In this document: positions 9,965 through 18,707 of the stretch, in pieces
Numbering within the stretch: position 1 is the first letter of the stretch
Layout: each line of letters begins with the position of its first letter
Source of the DNA: Pseudomonadales bacterium
GTDB lineage: Bacteria; Pseudomonadota; Gammaproteobacteria; Pseudomonadales; Azotimanducaceae
NCBI GenBank assembly: GCA_011525295.1
Contig: WTGV01000026.1
Coordinates: forward strand, 1 to 64,000
Direction: 5' to 3'
DNA length: 64,000 bases
Notes under the pieces: model-generated
Told to the model about the DNA's origin: nothing
What the model saw: the letters and a program-made list of their open reading frames with translations, nothing else
Database searches by the model: none
Translations under genes and position numbers: made by a program

Positions 9965-10612
9965 ATGCCGGAACTCATTGAGTACCCCGATCCAAACATC
10001 TATTCAGCCTACGGTGTCTATTTACTTCGGGGACACCATCCCCTCGTCCGTAAGCTAAAACGCTACTACAAACCTGTTTCGCACGGAACGCGTGCTTGGG
10101 GTAGTAGTTTTCTCTTAATGGACTTCCTTGAGCAACACCCTCCTAAGAAAAGAGCGAAGATTGTGGATGTGGGTTGTGGTTGGGGACCAGTAAGTGTCTA
10201 TGCTACCGTACAATTGCGCGCAAAAGTCACAGCGATTGACTCCGATACGAATGTCTTCCCTTTCCTTGATCTTCTCGCATCGCTAAACGATGTAAAGATT
10301 GAGAAACTCAACAAAAAATTTGATGAGGTCAAACGACCAATTCTAGAAAACCAAGATATGGTTGTCGGTTCTGATATCTGTTATTGGGATGAGCACGTGA
10401 AATTGCTGTTCAACTTGGTGAATCGAGCGATCACCGCAGGAGTAGCGCGCGTGGTATTATCGGACCCGGGTCGCGCTAGTTTTTACCGATTCGTAGAAAT
10501 GTGTGACAAGAGAAAAACGTGGGACACAAAACTTGTCCGTTGGTACGCACTTGAACCTAATCGAGCTACTGGCGAGATCGTCGAAATAACGCGCGGAAAA
10601 GAGTCAGTATAG
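9965..10612 (+). CDS. Class I SAM-dependent methyltransferase
   Basis: A 215-residue protein with the SAM-binding glycine motif VDVGCGWGP near residue 67, an acidic loop after strand 2 (AIDSD), and a DxCYW motif (SDICYWDEH) in the position of the fourth strand. The layout resembles the METTL21/nicotinamide N-methyltransferase-like group, which methylates protein lysines or small amines. The substrate is not evident. It has its own ATG at 9965 after the receptor terminator and ends 25 bases before a convergent lipoprotein gene. Confidence 0.75.
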   Translation: MPELIEYPDPNIYSAYGVYLLRGHHPLVRKLKRYYKPVSHGTRAWGSSFLLMDFLEQHPPKKRAKIVDVGCGWGPVSVYATVQLRAKVTAIDSDTNVFPFLDLLASLNDVKIEKLNKKFDEVKRPILENQDMVVGSDICYWDEHVKLLFNLVNRAITAGVARVVLSDPGRASFYRFVEMCDKRKTWDTKLVRWYALEPNRATGEIVEITRGKESV

Positions 10613-10637
10613 ACTACGTTTTACCGAGTCCTCTCTA

Positions 10638-11330
10638 CTACTCCTGTCCGCCTTCGATAAATTCCTTCAGCTGATCTGCAAGGGACGTACACGCGCTAGA
10701 CTGAGTTCGCGCAATAAACGGAATTGGGATTACCACTGCGGGTACGAAACTCATTCCCTTCGACTCTGAACTTATTTTCCCTACGGAAATGTTCCTTTCG
10801 ACATCCCAAATAACAGCTTCGTAAACGGACTCTGCGCGCCAAGACAAAAAGCCAAAACATGCGGGTATGCCACCCGTAGCAACAGCGCATTGCACAGACC
10901 CATTTTGATTTATTCGTTTCGTAGAACCGTCAATCCATACTAAGTAGCGAATACCCAGTGTATCGAGTCGATCCTTAATCTTATCGTTGTGTGCAAGGTC
11001 TTTTAATTCGTCTATATCGATTGGCGCAGTGCGCGCTTCAAACCAAGGGTAAAACGCGTCGATGAACTCTTGATTTGAAATCACGTCAATTCCATCTCGG
11101 CCCTTTGCCGTTCTTTGAGTAATACAATCAAGAAATGCTTGTTCAGTGTTTTCGGTGGTCAATGACGCTCGCCGGAGAATGGCGATAATCTGGTCTTCAC
11201 CGATTCCGGTGTTCGCTTCTCGAAATTCTTCTTGCGTTGTCTGAACACAACCTTGTAAAGCTAGCGCACCAGTTAGGGTCACTATCGACAATATCACGGA
11301 ACTGAACGTCCAATCTTTAACTCTCTTCAA
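10638..11330 (-). CDS. Putative lipoprotein, last gene of the envelope operon
   Basis: A 230-residue protein with a positively charged start, a hydrophobic stretch and a lipobox ending LQGC, so it should be an acylated lipoprotein. I do not recognise the rest: it has a helical first half and a beta-rich second half (AVIWDVERNISVG and following) of the kind found in envelope-stress or assembly lipoproteins. The start is TTG at 11330, preceded by AGGAAA. It lies 5 bases after the preceding lipoprotein gene and closes the operon that begins at 22634. Function unknown; it may anchor the complex to a membrane. Confidence 0.6.
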   Translation of the reverse strand: MKRVKDWTFSSVILSIVTLTGALALQGCVQTTQEEFREANTGIGEDQIIAILRRASLTTENTEQAFLDCITQRTAKGRDGIDVISNQEFIDAFYPWFEARTAPIDIDELKDLAHNDKIKDRLDTLGIRYLVWIDGSTKRINQNGSVQCAVATGGIPACFGFLSWRAESVYEAVIWDVERNISVGKISSESKGMSFVPAVVIPIPFIARTQSSACTSLADQLKEFIEGGQE

Positions 11331-11335
11331 ATTTC

Positions 11336-11998
11336 CTACTCCGTGTTGCTGCGATTACTATTAAGCCAGTTGCTCACGACCACTGGTCTTTGCCTAGGAT
11401 TAAAACTTTCAATAATAATCGTACTTGCGTCGCGGAGCGCATTCTCGGTCGCTTGTTCCAGGGCGTCACTGGTTCGTTCCACTACGCTACCGTAGTCGTG
11501 GCGATTCACCCTCCCATACCCATTGACAGACCACTTGTGAAGTTCATTACCAGCTGGATCAAGTAATTGTATGGTGTAGTGAACCATAACTTCGTAATAG
11601 TCTCTAACATTCTCCGCAGGAGTCGTTAAGGTCACTCCGGTAATCTCCGGATGAAATATTCCGTCTACCTCCACATTGGTGAGGTCTAACGATTCTAAAG
11701 TAACAGTTTTCTCAAATAGCCCACCGTAGCAGGTATCGAAAACTTGCTCTTGATTACCACCGCCAAGTTCAATCACGTACTTCTGACGCCCCTTCGGCTC
11801 CTCGTGAACGTAATCTTTTAACTCAGCTGAATAATAAATTCCAACAGTCAATGGGAAGGACTCTATAAGTGGCGAGGGTATCGATATTGAGGGTATGACG
11901 TGCGCACCACTAGCACATCCCCAAAGAATGAAGAGCGCGGACAGGCAAGTAGCGCGGACGCACCAATCAACAAGTACTTTCTTGATCATGCTCTTCAT
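11336..11998 (-). CDS. Putative lipoprotein of the envelope operon
   Basis: A 220-residue protein with signal peptide and lipobox (LWGC, Cys near residue 28). The mature part is beta-rich with a short amphipathic helix (SDALEQATENALRDAS) and resembles outer-membrane lipoproteins that bind or help assemble envelope machines, though no family is certain. The ATG at 11998 is preceded by GGAGGT eight bases away. It is 37 bases downstream of the second vWA gene and directly upstream of another lipoprotein gene, so it is probably co-transcribed with the channel and vWA genes. Confidence 0.6.
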   Translation of the reverse strand: MKSMIKKVLVDWCVRATCLSALFILWGCASGAHVIPSISIPSPLIESFPLTVGIYYSAELKDYVHEEPKGRQKYVIELGGGNQEQVFDTCYGGLFEKTVTLESLDLTNVEVDGIFHPEITGVTLTTPAENVRDYYEVMVHYTIQLLDPAGNELHKWSVNGYGRVNRHDYGSVVERTSDALEQATENALRDASTIIIESFNPRQRPVVVSNWLNSNRSNTE

Positions 11999-12035
11999 CC
12001 CATGTTACCTCCACGTATTATAAAACGAATTTCGG

Positions 12036-13022
12036 TCAAAGTCGGGGCAAACCAACAAACGTTCCATTGTTTCGTACGGTTAATTCACGCATCAACGAAC
12101 TCAGCATATAAAAATTTGGATCAGGTCGACCATTGTGTATGTACCTTGGAAACCCTATGGCATGAATTCTTACTCTTCGATTGCCCTGTTTGTCCGCTAC
12201 GTTTATGCTATCGATATAGTCGACCACTGATTCCACTGAGCGTCCCATAAAGTCATCGCCAAAAACATATATACTGATCTGCTTCTTAGGGTCATAATAA
12301 GTTTCGATCGCGGCGGTGACGCCTTCCACAGGGCTAGAGTTAGACTGAGCTTTCCAAGACCTCATTAAAGTCTTAATAGTCTTCCGTCTATTCGGAGTGT
12401 CCCGTAGCCACGTCCCAGGCGATCGAGTAAACATATGTTGCCCGTTGTCATTCAGCACTTGAATGCCTTTGACCACTGGGTAAATATTTAAAACTTCCTC
12501 AAACTTCCTTACTACCGACGGCCATATACTTTGCATACTCGGCGAAGTGTCAATGACAAAGATGATGTATTCGCTATCCACAGGAATACCACCGACAGTA
12601 TTGTCTTTTCTTTCATAACTGTCACCAAGTAGCCGGACCTGTTCCTCGCTCAATTGTTGTCGAGCTTCTCTCAGGTCCGCTAATGTAACCTGTTGTTCTA
12701 CCGTGAGTTCCCTATAGTCTTCAAATTCGCTTGTCAACTCTAACAATTCTTCCTGAAGTCGGGCTAATTTTTGAATTTCAATCTCAAGATCCGCTTCAGT
12801 TTCGACTTCGGCGCGTTCGAGTATTTCGGTTTCACCCAAGATTTCGTTAATTGCTTCCTGTCGCTTCGCGAGTTCGGCTACAACGTCTTCTAGGGAAGGT
12901 TCAAGTATAGTCGGCAAATTTTCCTTGGTGATCATAAGTAACAATATGATCGCTCCAAAACCACAACAGATCACATCAAGAAAAGCTAAGCTAATCTCAC
13001 TCCCTTCTCGCGCACGTCTCAT
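12036..13022 (-). CDS. Membrane-anchored vWA protein 2 with ExbD/MotB-like helix
   Basis: A 328-residue protein. The start is placed at ATG 13022, which overlaps the stop of the upstream vWA gene (ATGA); a longer frame would run further into that gene. Residues ~10-32 form one membrane helix of the form LAFLDVICCGFGAIILL with Asp16 inside it, as in ExbD/MotB stator helices. Residues ~45-135 are a charged coiled coil. A von Willebrand A domain follows, with MIDAS motif DTSPSM at 158-163; the downstream Asp is in FGDDF, while the middle Thr is less clear. It likely sits in the inner membrane with the vWA domain in the periplasm. Confidence 0.78.
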   Translation of the reverse strand: MRRAREGSEISLAFLDVICCGFGAIILLLMITKENLPTILEPSLEDVVAELAKRQEAINEILGETEILERAEVETEADLEIEIQKLARLQEELLELTSEFEDYRELTVEQQVTLADLREARQQLSEEQVRLLGDSYERKDNTVGGIPVDSEYIIFVIDTSPSMQSIWPSVVRKFEEVLNIYPVVKGIQVLNDNGQHMFTRSPGTWLRDTPNRRKTIKTLMRSWKAQSNSSPVEGVTAAIETYYDPKKQISIYVFGDDFMGRSVESVVDYIDSINVADKQGNRRVRIHAIGFPRYIHNGRPDPNFYMLSSLMRELTVRNNGTFVGLPRL

Positions 13023-14110
13023 GGCCAGTCCCTCGACGGAGTCATAAAGGTACCTCCAGTGTTGTGTGACAGAGCCCAAAACGATCCAGCTGCCCACGGA
13101 TCTCCCTCGAAGGGAAGTAAGATCGAGTTTACAGTAATACCCGCTGGCAGTTCATCCAGTGCTCGATGAAACAATTCGAGCCGCTGTTGTCCATTGATCG
13201 TAGTACGACGTCTACTGGCGTTGCTGTCGTCTGTTGTCGGAAACCCATCCGTGATAAGAAACACATTTTCAGGTATCGGTTTCATCTTAGCAATCAATTC
13301 GAACAAACCTTTGAGATCAGTACCTTGCGTGGGTGGCGTCTCGCGTAAGAACTTGATTGCGTCTTCCAACGCTTGTGCGTCGGTTGCGTCATGCCAATCA
13401 CCATCGTCAACGATCAACTTTGCTTCTGTGTTGAACGTTGCAATCTGCAACTGACTTGTAATCGGTGCATTAGCCACGAACCATTCAACGGTGTCAACAG
13501 CCCGGATCCATTTCTTCGAGTTTAATTGTGTTTCTTTGTCCTTGTTTCGTAGTATTGCGACATTTACAATCGTGTTGTGGAGCATACTCGCAGACGTGTC
13601 CACTACTATCAGTATGCGGTTCCCGCCTAAGAAGAGACCTGTTAAATACTGTCGATCACCTGCGCCGGCGATTTCCAACGTATTTGGTCGCCGATCGTCA
13701 CGCATCTGTTTAGCTTTGTCAAGTTCCTCTTGCTTGGTATCAATTTCGCTCTGTAACTGCTTCTCAGTTTCGCTCTGATCTAGGGCTTGGCGTTCGATTT
13801 CTTCAACTTCTTCTTCTTTTTCGTCTACCTCTTGTTGAATATTTTTGATCTTTTCTCTTTGATCCGCAATCTGAAGCTTCAACAATCCGACTCTTTCACG
13901 TAACTTAACTAAATTCTGTTGACCTTCTTCTTGTCTCTTATCCAGCAAGCGCACCTCGGCAAGCTGATCTCGATTGGCTGATTCGATCACTTCCATGGTG
14001 TTGTGGTCTATGATCAAAAATATGAGCACTACCGCACCAAAGCCACCTGCCATGATGTCAAGAAACGACAATAGAAAAACGCTGAACTGTCGTTTGCGGG
14101 GGCGTTTCAC
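13019..14110 (-). CDS. Membrane-anchored vWA protein 1 with ExbD/MotB-like helix
   Basis: A 363-residue protein starting with GTG at 14110. Residues 10-34 form a membrane helix (VFLLSFLDIMAGGFGAVVL) with Asp18 placed as in ExbD/MotB. A long coiled coil covers ~40-140. The von Willebrand A domain has a complete metal site: DTSAS at 171-175, T264 (TQGTD) and D288 (ITDGF). It therefore should bind a divalent cation and a protein ligand. It overlaps vWA protein 2 by four bases and starts 4 bases after the Hsp70-like gene, so the two vWA proteins are probably made in fixed ratio and could form a heterodimeric stator partner for the ExbB-like channel. Confidence 0.82.
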   Translation of the reverse strand: MKRPRKRQFSVFLLSFLDIMAGGFGAVVLIFLIIDHNTMEVIESANRDQLAEVRLLDKRQEEGQQNLVKLRERVGLLKLQIADQREKIKNIQQEVDEKEEEVEEIERQALDQSETEKQLQSEIDTKQEELDKAKQMRDDRRPNTLEIAGAGDRQYLTGLFLGGNRILIVVDTSASMLHNTIVNVAILRNKDKETQLNSKKWIRAVDTVEWFVANAPITSQLQIATFNTEAKLIVDDGDWHDATDAQALEDAIKFLRETPPTQGTDLKGLFELIAKMKPIPENVFLITDGFPTTDDSNASRRRTTINGQQRLELFHRALDELPAGITVNSILLPFEGDPWAAGSFWALSHNTGGTFMTPSRDWP

Positions 14111-14114
14111 GTCT

Positions 14115-15395
14115 TCAACCTTGGACCATGATTAATTCATAATTTCGATCAAGCACCGAGATTCGATCACCTGGATGAACAAAGAGTTCGGTGCGTACAC
14201 GCGCACCGTTTACTGTAATCGGTGCCGATGTACCAATCTTTAACGCCGTACCTTGAGAACGGTGTTCCAACGTGAAGAGTTGAGCTTCACCCAACTCACC
14301 ACTATTCACTGAGAATTCGGACCCGATTGGATAAGCAGTTGCTTGATGCAGTATATGTGTTGGATGCACAGGAGATTCTGTGGGTACATTACTGTGCTGA
14401 TCCACTTCTTCAGCGCTTGTCGCTTGTTTTGTCAAGCTAGTATGTAAGGAGCACTGACCAGAATCTAAATCATCTCCTAAGGAAACCGTTAGCTCTTCGA
14501 CCATACTACCAAAAGTACTGACAAAATATTTTCGTCCGTTCTGAGTCAAAGCATCGGTGAGACCAGGTATCGTATGCGTTATGTGCGAGAGTACCAGATC
14601 TTCTTCCGCGTTAAGGTGACTACGGGCAGATGCAAATCGATCTTGTGCGACCTCTATAACTTCTGCTTTCGAAATCTCAACCTGACGTGTAAAGCCACGG
14701 TACTCCGTTTCGATGGCTGTATTGTTTTTAGAAGACTGAACGAAAGCTAGGATTTGATCAAATATTTGCTGTTCCGTTTCGGCAAATTTACGTGGGTCAA
14801 ATCGAGAACTCGCTAGAAACTTTTCGGCAACCATACGGATCCACGTATTGGCCAATGGTAATATTCCAAGTTGCGGTGTCACGGACACCTTTTCTCTAAC
14901 AACTCTGTCAGAGACGTTTAAGTGAGTGATTACAGTACGTTGCATACCGACGCTGACATAAGCGATAGCACCCTTACCGTCACATGCAAGCGCGCCAGCA
15001 ACTCCTAAATCAACAAAATCAACGACGTTATATCCAGCTTTCAAAACTATTCCATACAGTAGCTTCAACTGTTGCTCAGTACGGTCGCTAGGGACTACGA
15101 TCAATATTTCATCCTCGTCCCCAAGCTTACCTTGTTCTTTGATGTGGAGCAATTGTTGATAGACGAGATCGGCCTGTGTTTCAACAGCAAATCCTTTCGG
15201 TTCAACGTGACTTTGATCCATAAGATTCCAATACTGCGTGTGAACTCGTGCAGGAAAAAGCTTAGCGACACTCAGTGCCGTATCACCAAACTTTAGGTCC
15301 TTTACTTCCGCCCACGCAATACCTGGCTGCGTAATGACGACTTCGCCATCCTTACTAAGGCGGATTTCAGTATCGTCGAGTTCTAGAATCCACAT
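14115..15395 (-). CDS. Hsp70/actin-fold protein with FHA-like C-terminus
   Basis: A 426-residue soluble protein. Segments such as ILIVVPS (near 103), LLYGIVLKAGY, DLGVAGALA and AIAYVSVGMQRTVIT match the ribonuclease-H-like fold of Hsp70 and actin-type ATPases. The first phosphate loop is degenerate (WILELDDTEIRL lacks the Gly-Thr turn), so ATP hydrolysis is doubtful. The last ~70 residues (ITVNGARVRTELFVHPGDRIS) look like an FHA or similar small beta domain. It begins one base before the end of the ExbB-like gene. I infer a cytoplasmic regulator or coupling factor of the membrane complex. Confidence 0.6.
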   Translation of the reverse strand: MWILELDDTEIRLSKDGEVVITQPGIAWAEVKDLKFGDTALSVAKLFPARVHTQYWNLMDQSHVEPKGFAVETQADLVYQQLLHIKEQGKLGDEDEILIVVPSDRTEQQLKLLYGIVLKAGYNVVDFVDLGVAGALACDGKGAIAYVSVGMQRTVITHLNVSDRVVREKVSVTPQLGILPLANTWIRMVAEKFLASSRFDPRKFAETEQQIFDQILAFVQSSKNNTAIETEYRGFTRQVEISKAEVIEVAQDRFASARSHLNAEEDLVLSHITHTIPGLTDALTQNGRKYFVSTFGSMVEELTVSLGDDLDSGQCSLHTSLTKQATSAEEVDQHSNVPTESPVHPTHILHQATAYPIGSEFSVNSGELGEAQLFTLEHRSQGTALKIGTSAPITVNGARVRTELFVHPGDRISVLDRNYELIMVQG

Positions 15396-15396
15396 G

Positions 15397-16200
15397 TTAG
15401 TGCACCTGTAGATGTCGAAGTAGGTTGTCGTCGCACCATGATTCGATGTCGATGACCATCTCTTCTTGGTATCGTTGTAATTGATGTACGAAAAACATAA
15501 TCACGATACTGATCACGAGGGCGACAAGTGTTGAATTGAATGCGATGCCCAAGTTTTCAGTCACTCCAGTAATCGTTCCCTGTTGGAACACTTCGTGTGC
15601 GAGACCGAGCGCGCCGCCAATACCGCGTACGGTTCCAATGAATCCAATGGAAGGAATAGCCCAAGAAATGTATCGAATCATAGCAAGCTCGCTGTCCAAT
15701 CTATCTGCTTCGCCCTCGCATACCGTCCGTACAGCTTCGGAAGCGTGTTGAATTTCTTGGGTAGATTCAAATCTCTGCAACGCCGTCATGGCTGCTCGAG
15801 GTAGTAACGAATCTCGAGCCTTCGGTGGGAGAGACTGAATGGATCGCATATGCACGCGTGCATCCTCTGGTAGCACGCTGGTCCCTTCAACGATCTTCAC
15901 CAACTCCTGTTTCGTGAGACGATGTTGCGCCCGAGCACTGAGACCTTTAGTAATCATGATCGCAAACGCCCAGAACATGAGGATGAAACAAATTTCCTGC
16001 TCGTAGTCTTTGAGGGTAACGTACACTGACCGTTTGACCTCGTACCCCTCGACTTCATTCTCAATGGCTTCCTTGCGCTCTTCAAGAATCACGTTAGCTT
16101 TAGGACGAATCAAAGTTTCGTACATCGTATGCACGAACAATACAGCTACAACTAATGCTAATAGCTGCGTAAAAAAATTTGTGGTAAAGCGTTTAGTCAA
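15397..16200 (-). CDS. MotA/TolQ/ExbB proton channel family protein
   Basis: A 267-residue inner membrane protein with four membrane helices at about 10-27, 69-86, 177-200 and 216-240. The channel-forming pair carries the family motifs IPSIGFIGTVRGIGGAL and LGIAFNSTLVALVIS, which line the proton path in ExbB, TolQ and MotA. The start is TTG at 16200 with AAGGA six bases upstream. The partner Asp normally given by ExbD/TolR/MotB is supplied here by the helices of the two vWA proteins encoded immediately downstream. The protein should power the complex with the ion gradient; what is moved is not known. Confidence 0.88.
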   Translation of the reverse strand: MTKRFTTNFFTQLLALVVAVLFVHTMYETLIRPKANVILEERKEAIENEVEGYEVKRSVYVTLKDYEQEICFILMFWAFAIMITKGLSARAQHRLTKQELVKIVEGTSVLPEDARVHMRSIQSLPPKARDSLLPRAAMTALQRFESTQEIQHASEAVRTVCEGEADRLDSELAMIRYISWAIPSIGFIGTVRGIGGALGLAHEVFQQGTITGVTENLGIAFNSTLVALVISIVIMFFVHQLQRYQEEMVIDIESWCDDNLLRHLQVH

Positions 16201-16215
16201 ACTGGGTCCTTAGTA

Positions 16216-16626
16216 TTAAATGTCCACTGGAAAAGGAATGTCTATGTCTTCCGATAAATTTTCCGTGGGAACGAAATCTTCATGGTCGGTGTCGGTGTCC
16301 TCCGAATCTTCCGTTTCGTCGTTGTTGGGGGTATCTTCGTTAGTCGCTTCTGCTTCGTTACTGCCCTCTTGGGTAGCACTCGCGTCCTCGTCAGTAATCC
16401 GCGATGTGCTGTTTTCAGAATCGTTCCCGTCGTTTTCGGATTCCTCTACATCGGTATCTTCGACGGCTTCTTCCGAGGATCCTTCATCAACTTCGATTGT
16501 CTCAGATTCTTCGACAGAGTCTTCTTGTCCCAATAAGTGAAAACCAAACATTAGAACACCGAGGACCAATGCGATCCGAAGTCTTGAAATAGAAGTGTTG
16601 GTGGGTTTAAAGTCTGCTGTTTCCAC
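16216..16626 (-). CDS. Small acidic single-pass membrane or secreted protein
   Basis: A protein of about 136 residues. The start is set at GTG 16626, two bases after the upstream stop; an ATG at 16653 would overlap the PEGA gene. Residues ~15-35 are hydrophobic (LRIALVLGVLMFGF), then a ~90-residue tail made almost only of Glu, Asp, Ser, Thr and Asn, ending PFPVDI. No family recognised. The tail is low complexity and probably disordered; it may bind cations or basic surfaces in the periplasm. Position between the PEGA gene and the ExbB-like gene makes it part of the operon. Confidence 0.6.
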   Translation of the reverse strand: METADFKPTNTSISRLRIALVLGVLMFGFHLLGQEDSVEESETIEVDEGSSEEAVEDTDVEESENDGNDSENSTSRITDEDASATQEGSNEAEATNEDTPNNDETEDSEDTDTDHEDFVPTENLSEDIDIPFPVDI

Positions 16627-16627
16627 C

Positions 16628-18694
16628 CTATTCCTTCTTCGCGTACCGAGCAATTCGGAAGCCTACATCGGCGCGACCATCCGTCCCGTAGTCGCGAAAC
16701 GACAAACGTAAGTCAGTAATGGTACTGTATTGGTAACTTGAACCTCGCATCACGCGATACTGTCCTTGGATTGGTCCTAAATTGTCGATGGTACTGTCTA
16801 CCGCTGGAATGTCATAAAAATCATGAACCCATTCCGCGACATTACCCCCAAGGTCGTGAATACCCTTAGAGTTTGACCGAAATGAACCAACTTCCGCAGA
16901 AACCGTGTGATTGTCGTTGTACTCGAAAATGATCCGGCCCACTGCGTGCTGTGCGGCGGCATCAGCGAAGTTGCCTACGCGATCTTCTGGAGGAGGAAAT
17001 TCTTTCCCCCAAGGGAAATGCAGCAGTTCTGTTTCACCCTCGACATGCCGCGCTGCCCAACTCCACTCTGCCTCAGACGGTAACCGATAACCTATGGAAT
17101 TAGGTCTGAAGCCGACGACCTTAGCACCTTGTACTTCGTAAAAAGGTTCCAATCCCTGTTTCTGAGACAAGTAATTACAGTACAGTGCTGCTTCGTTCCA
17201 AGATACATTTACGACAGGTTGTTGGTCTTTGTTTAAATTGTGGCCCTGGTAGTCTTCAGAGTCATGTACTGGAATAAATTTGCGAAAATCTGCATTGGTG
17301 ACTTCATACTTACCCAGATAAAACAATCGATTGAGATTTGTAGTTCGAAACGGCTCATTTGCTCGTCGTCCAGGTTGCGATCTCGAAGCGCCCATACGGA
17401 TCGGAGTGGGCTGTAGGAGCACGAGCTCCTGGCCGTCTACGGTGGTAGAATTCTGCTTTAAATATTCGATTTCGGCTTCGGCTTCGGTAAGTAGACGAAT
17501 TCTCTTTACTTGAACTTGTCCTGGCTGTACTGAAACTTCCCCTGCCCATCCCGCATAGCCTTCCTTTTTAACCTCTAAATGATGATTTATAGCATGCAAC
17601 GTAATCTTTCGATCCGCTGGTAGTTGGACGCGCTCACCATCTACATAAAACTCGACGTCTTCAGGATCTGTAATCATTTCGACTTCGCCAGTCTCTTCCG
17701 CTAATTCGATCGTCAGATTAGTTTCTTGACCTGGGTTCAAGGAGATTGTTCGGGTATCAACGTGATAGCCTGCAAGTAATACTTCGACTTGTAAATCTTC
17801 ATTTGGTTCCACTTCTACTTCAGGAAGTGGAGTCGTGCCTTTAAATTCACCATTAATCGTGACGCTAGCAGAGGGTGGTGATGAAACAATTGAAATTTTT
17901 CCTTGCACCGGATGTAGTTGAACCGGGTCTAATGTTCGCTTTTCACCAGCCTCCACGAAAATAAGATCCACCCACGGTGAATAACCTTGAAGTTTGACCG
18001 ATATTTCGTGCTCACCGGCCAATATCTCTACTGGACCAGGTGTGGTGAACCCAGAATCTTGACCGTCGACCAGGACGGTCGCCCCTTTAGGTTGAGTCGG
18101 AATAATGATGTCGCCCCAATCAGGTGCTAAGTCGAGGTGCCTGCTCTGCTCGCGAGCCATACCTTCTACTTCGAGAGAGATCGTACCACTTTGATACCGT
18201 GGAGCCGACAACAAAAACGTTGCTTGACCCGCAGGGACTTCGTGAGAAATCGGTGCCTGTCCTAGTTGTACCCCGTTCAACGAAACTGTAGCATCGACGG
18301 GTGTAGCAGTGATGTGTATTAAACCGGGTAAACGCACGAAATTTATGGGGATTGTTTGCTGGCTTTGTCGACCTACTTCAATGACTTCATCAACGTCAAA
18401 ATAACCGGCTGCTTGGCCGCTTATGCGATACTCACCCGGTCGGAGTAAGTAACGTTCTCCTGTTTTCAACCGCAATCCGTCGAGTACTTCGATTTCTGCA
18501 TCTGCGACGTTAGGCTCAAGCTTTACCGACTTCGCCGTGAGCACAAACCACAGTGCAAAAACCACAAAGAGGGTGAGAACAGCCGCGATAACTTGAACCC
18601 AAGAAATGATTCGAGTGCGACGTGGGGGTCGCGCTCGAGTAGGTTCAAAGACATCAGGTTGTATTAACGTGTTCTGAACACCACCATCAGTCAT
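16628..18694 (-). CDS. PEGA-repeat membrane protein with formylglycine-generating-enzyme-like domain
   Basis: A 688-residue protein with a cytoplasmic start, one membrane helix at ~31-53, about five PEGA-type beta modules (~60-400) and a C-terminal FGE-sulfatase (SUMF1/EgtB/PvdO) fold from ~420. Fold markers are RLPSEAEWSWAAR, LGGNVAEWV, RVMRGSSY and DVGFRIAR. The two copper-binding cysteines that true formylglycine-generating enzymes carry after the RGSSY position are absent, so it is probably a binding rather than a catalytic domain. Topology places PEGA and FGE parts in the periplasm. ATG at 18694 lies 13 bases after the TPR gene. Confidence 0.85.
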   Translation of the reverse strand: MTDGGVQNTLIQPDVFEPTRARPPRRTRIISWVQVIAAVLTLFVVFALWFVLTAKSVKLEPNVADAEIEVLDGLRLKTGERYLLRPGEYRISGQAAGYFDVDEVIEVGRQSQQTIPINFVRLPGLIHITATPVDATVSLNGVQLGQAPISHEVPAGQATFLLSAPRYQSGTISLEVEGMAREQSRHLDLAPDWGDIIIPTQPKGATVLVDGQDSGFTTPGPVEILAGEHEISVKLQGYSPWVDLIFVEAGEKRTLDPVQLHPVQGKISIVSSPPSASVTINGEFKGTTPLPEVEVEPNEDLQVEVLLAGYHVDTRTISLNPGQETNLTIELAEETGEVEMITDPEDVEFYVDGERVQLPADRKITLHAINHHLEVKKEGYAGWAGEVSVQPGQVQVKRIRLLTEAEAEIEYLKQNSTTVDGQELVLLQPTPIRMGASRSQPGRRANEPFRTTNLNRLFYLGKYEVTNADFRKFIPVHDSEDYQGHNLNKDQQPVVNVSWNEAALYCNYLSQKQGLEPFYEVQGAKVVGFRPNSIGYRLPSEAEWSWAARHVEGETELLHFPWGKEFPPPEDRVGNFADAAAQHAVGRIIFEYNDNHTVSAEVGSFRSNSKGIHDLGGNVAEWVHDFYDIPAVDSTIDNLGPIQGQYRVMRGSSYQYSTITDLRLSFRDYGTDGRADVGFRIARYAKKE

Positions 18695-18707
18695 CTTCTA
18701 GACGCCG

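Noticed and set aside
16220..16540. 106-residue Ser/Val-rich frame on the plus strand
   Set aside because: Antisense of the Glu/Asp-rich tail of the small acidic protein; a codon-complement artefact.
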